DNA of 64,000 nt from Taxawa tesnikishii (nom. ined.) (lineage: Eukaryota; Ascomycota; Dothideomycetes; Dothideales). The notes under the pieces were generated by a model. It saw nothing but the letters and a program-made list of their open reading frames with translations. It was not told the DNA's origin and searched no databases. Each line of letters begins with the position of its first letter. Position 1 is the first letter of the stretch. The stretch covers positions 529,160 to 593,159 of the forward strand of contig JAPDRO010000023.1 of NCBI GenBank assembly GCA_030247885.1. The letters are read 5' to 3'. The position numbers were made by a program, and so were the translations under genes. Below, piece after piece: positions 58,133 through 64,000 of the stretch.

Positions 58133-61100
58133 ATGGATGATTTTCATCGTCTCTTCCAAGTAGTCGCCCAGCACCGCATCCTTGTTTGCATCCATTGTCA
58201 GTATGCAGTCGTACCTTCGCAGCTCGCCAAACATCTTCGTGTGCATCACAAGCGTCTCAGCTTACAACAACGGCGGGACATTATTGCCAAAGTCGGGTCT
58301 TTTACCGAACTTGCGCAAGTCGAGGCAGATGTCATCTATCCAGCAGCAACAGAGCCTCCCGTAACGGGACTTCCGGTGTACTTCGACGGCTTGAAGTGTG
58401 GCGGGAAAGATGGCGAAGGCAGGCTTTGTCCCTATATATGCCGCACTCCGCGTGGCATGCAAGATCATTGTGAGCGGCAACACGGCTGGGTCAACGGACA
58501 GAAGCGAGGCGGCGATGCTCGTTTGAAGCAGGTCCATACCCACAACAAGCTGTGGTCTTGCGACCGCGCCTGTCAGCGTTTCTTCAAGGTCGGAAGCTGG
58601 CAGAGGTACTTCGAGGTCCAAGTAGCGGACCTGGAGATTTGCGGTCGGAGGCGAGCCGGTCACCAGCGTGACTTCTTCCGGACGCAAGAAGAAGACATCC
58701 TTCAGGCAGAGCGCGACGCCGCATCTGCGGCCAACCGTGTCCGCGGATTCGACGAGCATCGTTCTACCGTGGTACCATGGCTCAGAGAGACCGGCATCGT
58801 CGACCATGTCTGCGGCTTGAAGAAAGACGAGATCCGAGCAGCGATCGCCGTGCCCTCGCGAGACGAAGGATGTCCTCTGCGGACGATCGTCGATGCGATG
58901 GAGGACGTGCTCAGGGAGGCGCACGGCTGGTGTTTCGACGGACCCGACTGTATGCTCACTTGGCCATGTCGCGTCGTTCTCAGTCGGTTCCAGTCGTCGC
59001 AGGTCGAGTCGATTGGGAAGGTTCGGCCGTTCGATCCTTACAAGGAGCCCGGCACGCTCAAGGTCTACTTCAAGCTGGCGTCACAGTTCCTGTCGTACCT
59101 GGAGCGAGTGGCGATCTGTGACGAGTACCACTTCAGTGCTGACTCGGAGGAGACGATCCGGCCAGAGGACGTGATCGAACCGACGGACAAGCAAAGGGTG
59201 GTGTGGCATAACCTCCGTCGGTTAGCAGAACGGGGAGCGACGGGCACGGGTGAAGGGATCAAGGGCCAACTGAGAGATGGGCTGGTTGAGTTATGGATGC
59301 TCGTTATCCGTCACACTACCGGAGCCCGACGGTACCGCTCGCCAATAGTGAGCTTCTGCGCGATGCTAAGCATCAAGCCGTCTACGCAAGGCTGGATGGA
59401 ACCCGGCAACTTCAACAGCAGTCTGTCTGCGATGATATGGGTCGCGCAGCTGCTGATCTTCTATGACTGTGCTCGCAAAGAGCGGCAGGGTGGGGAGAAA
59501 CGCTCGCGCTCGTCAAGGAATGCTGTGAGAGTTATCTGCAGCAGACGGCCGAGACGCCGATGGGGAGATACTCCGCTGGCGCCTGTTGCTGTTTCGCATC
59601 TCGAAGGACAGCGTGGGTGATCATGAGGCCTGTTGGGACGAAAGCGAACAGGTCCTGACATACGAAGATACAGAGCTGCGTATGGACCAGATCCCCACGC
59701 TACTGCTCTCCGAATACCGTGAGTGCGAACGGCTACTGTACGACGACTTGCTGCTGGGTCAGAAGGACCTACGCCGCATGCAGTCTTGGGCGCTTAGAGA
59801 TAGCGGCAACGTCGATACCGTCGGCTGGAGCTTGATCCAGCATCGTGACAACGCTCTCCTGCTGAGGGGACGGACAAAGCTCTGTTGGCCGCCGTTGAGC
59901 GTTCCGAGCAACTGTGCCGCCTTTTCCTTCAGCAAGACCGTCGATCAGCGAGCGGCTTCGTTTGGAGGGACAGTGCGCTAGCCGGCTACGAGGCAACTGT
60001 GCAGGAGTTCTTGAAACGCTTGTGTGTCCTCGTTCACATCAGTGGCGGTCAGCCCATCCGCGAAAGCGAGTTCTTCTCCATGACCTGGCGGAACACGCAA
60101 CGACGACGATCCATCACACTCCGCCACGATCGTGTCATGATACATGTCAAATACCACAAAGGTCAGCAGCAGACGGGCAGGTACAAGGAAAACATCCGGT
60201 TTCTCGCCAATCCGGTGGGCGACCTGTTGCTGGATTACCTCGTCTATGTCGTGCCGCTACGACAGGTCTTTCTGCGGCAGCAATCACCAAAGGCACTGCT
60301 CTCCTCGTTCTTGTGGGAGAAAGACGGAAAGGTGTGGGGCGAAGGACGGTTGAGTCGTTGTCTGGAGGAAGCCAGTGCTCGGGCGTGCACACCCCGGCTT
60401 CACGTTTCCAACTGGCGCCAGATGAGCGTGGCCATCGTCAAGACCAAGTTTGCGAGCAACATAGGCTGCTTCGAAGTCAACGAAGACGACGAGGACGCCG
60501 AGGAGATGGAGGAGGATATCCGAGCGATGACGAGACAGCGCAACCACAAGACACGCACGGTCAACAGGGCGTATGCCAATCAGACGGGAGCGACCTTCGG
60601 CAACGTGTGGGACGGGCTGATCCGAATGGGACTTCGCGCGTCAACGTTGTGGCAGGACTTCTGGGGAGTGGAGACGATGCTAAAAGGCAAGAAGCGAAAG
60701 AGGGACGGAGAAGAGTGTCGACTGAAGGAACGACTTGCCAAGGGTGTCTATCGGCCCCGCAAACCGTGGTCGGCAGAGGCTCTGCTGGAAGGGCTCAGAA
60801 AGCTCTACGGCAACCAGAGAATGATGTGGAAATCGAGGGAGCAGGAACAGACCCTCACCACGATCATGTCGTGGACGGAGCAGGTGGTGGCCATCTTGCC
60901 AACCGGAGCCGGAAAGAGCCTGTCCTTCATGTTGCCGTGTACGCTGCCTGATGCCGGGATCACCATCCTCATCGTGCCGCTCGTATCCCTTCGGGCAGAC
61001 CTGCTTCGGCGGATACGGGAACTGAACATCGCTCACCTCGAATGGTTGCCGGGAGAAAGTCGAGAAGCATCGCTGATAATCGTCAGCGTTGAGGCTGCGG

Positions 61101-62566
61101 CCACAACACACTTCACGAAATACGCACGAAGCCTGATCGTCCAGCAGAAACTCGATCGAATCGTGATCGACGAATGCCACCTGACGGTGACTGCCGTTGA
61201 CTACCGATCGAGCATCGTCGACCTTACTGCGGTCCGCAATCTCAGGACGCAGTTTGTCTACCTGACAGCCACACTGCCTCCGTCCATGAAAGAGGAGTTT
61301 GAGGAGCGCAACTACCTCTACCGTCCGACAACCATCAGAGCATCGAGCAACCGACCCAACATATTCTACATGGTCCGCAGGGCAGACCCTCGCAAAGGCA
61401 GCCTTCTGGAGCAGAGTGCGGTCGAAGCGCAAGACGCGTGGCGCGACTCCGACCTGTTCGATCATTCCCGTGACAAGATCGTCCTATACGTCCGAACGTG
61501 TGAGGACGCGGACAGCCTGTGCCAACTGCTTGGTTGTGCTGCATACACCGCAAAGAGCGGAACGCCGGAACAGAAGAAGCTCATCGTTGATCGCTGGATC
61601 CATACCTCCGACCGCCCGTATCTCGTTGCCACGACCGCTCTTGCCGAAGGCTTCGACCACGCTCATGTACGTCTGGTCATGAACGTAGGGGAGCCGGACT
61701 CGTTGGTCACCTTCGCGCAGGAGTCGGGTCGGGCCGGCCGCGACGGGATGGAGGCGTACTCGATGGTTCTCCTGCCGGCGACGTGGCAGGCACAGCTCGA
61801 AGACGACGTCGACGTCGGTTCGGAGCAGACGGGCAGCTGCAGGGACGACGTGTCACTTCGCAAGCGACGGGACAAGCAGGCCGTGCACAAGTACTTACGA
61901 GGCGAGCAATGTTTCCGAACTTCGCTGAGCGAACACCTCGATCTCGCTCAGCACCGAAGGTGGTGCATGCCGGAAGACGTGGCTTGCGACGTCTGCAAAG
62001 CGGCTCACGAGGATCCAATCGCAGCCTCGGACGCGACAAGACGGCAGACCGCCCACACCGGACTCGATCTCATCCAGCAAGAGCGGCTGCAGGCTCACTC
62101 CGAACTTGTCAACTACCGTCTGGACCTGGCCAGCGTGCGCGGGACATGCTTGCTCTGCCGTGCGATGGACGAGGAATGGAAGCACGAGTTCTCCAAGTGT
62201 GCCCGGCGGCATGAGGTGTTTCACGAGCGCAGTCGAGTACGGCAGCGGCACGAGACACGCGGACGAAAGTGGTTGCGTCCGTACACGAGCTGCTTCTGGT
62301 GCCTAAACCCTCAGTCCATCTGCCAAAGGGCTGAGCTCAGCAAGACCAGTAAGGAAGAAGCGTGTGAGCACGGAGACGTGGTCCTGCCGCTCTGTTACGG
62401 GATATTCGTGAGCGCCGGAGGAGCCAGATGGCTAGAGGACCACTTCCGGCGCAGATTCGCCGGGGTGGAGGATTTCTTTGACTGGTTGGGAGAGGAGACA
62501 AGATTTGGAGGCGGAATGGCGGTACAGGGAGTCAGAGTAGCGGCAAAGGCTTTATTGTCGTTCTAA
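58133..62566 (+). CDS. Telomere-linked RecQ helicase with N-terminal zinc-finger region and recombinase-like middle
   Basis: Subtelomeric helicase (TLH type), transcribed towards the telomere, 1.36 kb from it. Part one (58133-59480) is an OrsD/DUF3505-like region with two C2H2-like pairs (CIHC then HLRVHH; CPYICRTP then HCERQHG). The middle (about 59900-60680) holds a possible tyrosine-recombinase set: RESEF, HKGQQQ lysine, WRQMSVAI, and H-x8-Y in NHKTRTVNRAY. From 60838 there is a RecQ core: LPTGAGKS, DECH, TATLP and QESGRAGRDG, then cysteine-rich C-terminal regions. Three single bases are missing, at GGG 59488-59490 (or GGGG 59492-59495), GGGG 59562-59565 and GGGG 59866-59869; together they return to the original frame and give 1478 residues. 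The last 890 codons are uninterrupted, arguing for a living gene. No introns seen. Confidence 0.85.
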
Positions 62567-63175
62567 GATAGCGAGGTCAGAGACAACTAATAGCAACGAC
62601 CTATAAGAAAAAACAGAAGAAGTAGTGAAGGAAAAAACAGAAGAAGTAGTGAAGGAAAAAACAGAAGAAGTAGTGAAGGAAAAAACAGAAGAAGTAGCGA
62701 AGGAAAAAAATAGATAATAGCTTAAGAGGTAAATACGTTAGGTCCTTACTAGCTCCGACAAGCAAGAAGAGTCCTAACAAAAAGTAAACGCCTAATAATA
62801 AGTTAGTTAGAGTAGTTAAGAAGAAGTCTAATAGATAAGGAAAGTAACTTAGTTAAATAGACTTAAGCTAAGTTATAAAGAAGTTAAGAAAGAATCCTAA
62901 AGTATAATAAAGTTCTTCTTAAACCTTAGGGATTATATAGGATAATATAGAACTAAGAGTTAGGGTTTAGATAAATAAGGGTAAAAAGTAAGTATATAAA
63001 TGAAGAAGACGATAATCATAGAAAAGCTAAGTTTTAAAGAAAGGAACAATATTTCTCTATATAGGATTTTCAAAAAAAAAAAGGTAATATTTCTCTCTAT
63101 AACAAGTATAATATTTTAAAGAGAAAAAGATATATCTCTTAAGATAAAAAAAGATAAAAGAAAGAAAAGAAAAAC
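62567..63175. other. Subtelomeric non-coding DNA next to the helicase gene
   Basis: Increasingly purine-rich on the plus strand; holds a 24-bp minisatellite at 62605-62705 and one isolated TTAGGG-like piece (AGAGTTAGGGTTTAG near 62956-62970). No gene. Confidence 0.6.
62605..62705. repeat. 24-bp minisatellite, about four copies
   Basis: Unit GAAGGAAAAAACAGAAGAAG plus TAGT, nearly identical in four successive copies (62603-62626, 62627-62650, 62651-62674, 62675-62698), with a fifth partial one. Starts 38 bp after the helicase stop codon, so it would lie in its 3' untranslated region. Confidence 0.9.
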
Positions 63176-63831
63176 TAATAGATTTAATAGTAAAGTAAAA
63201 GAAATTAAAGTAAAATAGTGGAATATAAAAAGAAAAAGGAGATTAGTTAAGAATAAGAGAAAAAAGTAAAAAGGAAAGTAAAGTAAGGGAGGATAATATA
63301 AAAGAAAAAGAAGATAATAAAAAGAAAAGGTAATAAAAAGAGAAGGAATAAAATAAGTAAGTTAGAAAATAAGAGTTATAATAAGGAAGGAATAAAGAAA
63401 GAAAGTTTAAGTAATAGGGATATAATAATATAGAAATAGAATAAAAGTAAAAAATAGGAAAATAAGAAGAGATAAAATAAAAGAAAGAAAAGAAATAAAA
63501 GAAAAAAGTTAAAATAAGAGATTTATAGTAAAAGATAAGGAGTAAAGTAATAGAGATATAGTAATATAAGAATGGAATAATAAATTAGTAGAGTTAAAGT
63601 AATATTTAAAAAGAATAAGAAAGTAATAAAAATATAGTAATAAAGTAATAAAATAATAAAGTAGTAAAGTAGTAAAGTAATAAAATAATAGAGTAATAAA
63701 ATAGTAGAGTAATAGAATAGTAGAGTAATAGAGTAGTAAAGTAATAAAGTAGTAGAGTAATAAGATATAAGAAGAATAAAAGAAGTAGAGAGATAAAATA
63801 GAAAGAAAGAAATAAAGTAGAAAGAGAAAAA
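63176..63831. repeat. Cytosine-free purine-rich subtelomeric strand
   Basis: The plus strand has no C at all over 656 nt, only A, G and T with A and G dominant. From about 63631 to 63765 it resolves into 8-bp units of the form GTARTARA. With the telomere, only one C occurs in the final 825 nt. The minus-strand open frame at 63523-63834 (Leu/Tyr/Ser/Phe only) is a by-product of this composition and not a gene. Confidence 0.8.
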
Positions 63832-63840
63832 CATTGAAAA

Positions 63841-63919
63841 GAGAGTGAGTGAGTGAGAGTAAGAATGAGTAAGAATAAGAGTGAGTGAGTGAGTGAGTGA
63901 GTGAGTGAGTGAGTGAGTG
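63841..63919. repeat. GAGT tandem repeat next to the telomere
   Basis: Uninterrupted and slightly varied (GAGT)n/(GAGTAA)n units form the step between the GTARTARA units and the telomere. Confidence 0.85.
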
Positions 63920-63921
63920 GG

Positions 63922-64000
63922 TTAGGGTTAGGGTTAGGGTTAGGGTTAGGGTTAGGGTTAGGGTTAGGGTTAGGGTTAGGGTTAGGGTTAGGGTTAGGGT
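63922..64000 (+). repeat. Telomere, (TTAGGG)13
   Basis: Thirteen perfect TTAGGG units plus one base reach the window end. The G-rich strand runs 5' to 3' outward, so the window ends at the right end of a chromosome (the array may be cut off by assembly). TTAGGG is the usual filamentous ascomycete telomere repeat. Confidence 0.98.

Noticed and set aside
59480-59981. Introns to explain the frame changes in the telomeric helicase gene
   Set aside because: The protein sequence is continuous on each side of three G runs, leaving no room for an intron.
63523-63834. Minus-strand 103-codon open frame made of Leu, Tyr, Ser, Phe and Ile
   Set aside because: It is open only because the opposite strand lacks C; composition is simple-sequence and no fold is plausible.
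1-64000. CRISPR arrays, rRNA or tRNA genes
   Set aside because: None found by eye; the tandem repeats present have no spacers, and a fungal nuclear chromosome would not carry CRISPR.

Overview
The window is the right end of a chromosome of a filamentous ascomycete (Pezizomycotina; a dothideomycete would fit, but the sequence does not prove it). The evidence is a terminal (TTAGGG)n array, short 47-140 bp spliceosomal introns in most genes, hyphal cell-biology genes (SIN kinase sepH, a Cdc10/AspD-type septin), small secreted proteins, and AT-rich blocks with the look of repeat-induced point mutation (RIP).

Layout. 1-38.6 kb is mostly core chromosome: the 3' end of a RecQ helicase, an Ahc1-like ADA-complex zinc-finger protein, a small six-cysteine secreted protein, sepH, an SDR-polysaccharide deacetylase fusion, a large membrane protein, an Asp f 7-like secreted double-psi barrel protein, a TUDOR-type small protein, a Mid2-like surface protein, Kex1 carboxypeptidase, a septin divergent from mitochondrial ribosomal protein L32, Ski8 and an Ayr1-like reductase. 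Decayed F-box-like genes lie between them. 38.6-49.4 kb is more open and accessory: a sugar transporter, a GH39 beta-xylosidase and a Dal5-type MFS permease, all on the + strand, which could serve uptake and use of plant-derived sugars. 49.7-57.7 kb has two AT-rich blocks (a Fot1/pogo-like transposon remnant and a block with an inverted relative of it) flanking a divergent pair of probable peroxisomal acyl-CoA enzymes. 57.7-64 kb is the subtelomere: a repeated 15-mer, a telomere-linked RecQ helicase gene with an N-terminal zinc-finger region and a tyrosine-recombinase-like middle, a minisatellite, a strand without cytosine, and the telomere.

The most important technical point is that eight otherwise intact genes need one extra base in (or next to) a short homopolymer to read through, eleven places in all and always in the same direction. 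This looks like homopolymer undercalling in the assembly rather than gene death. Gene models below are given by genomic position and the affected sites are listed. The most interesting biology is the architecture of the subtelomeric helicase and the composition of the strand between it and the telomere.
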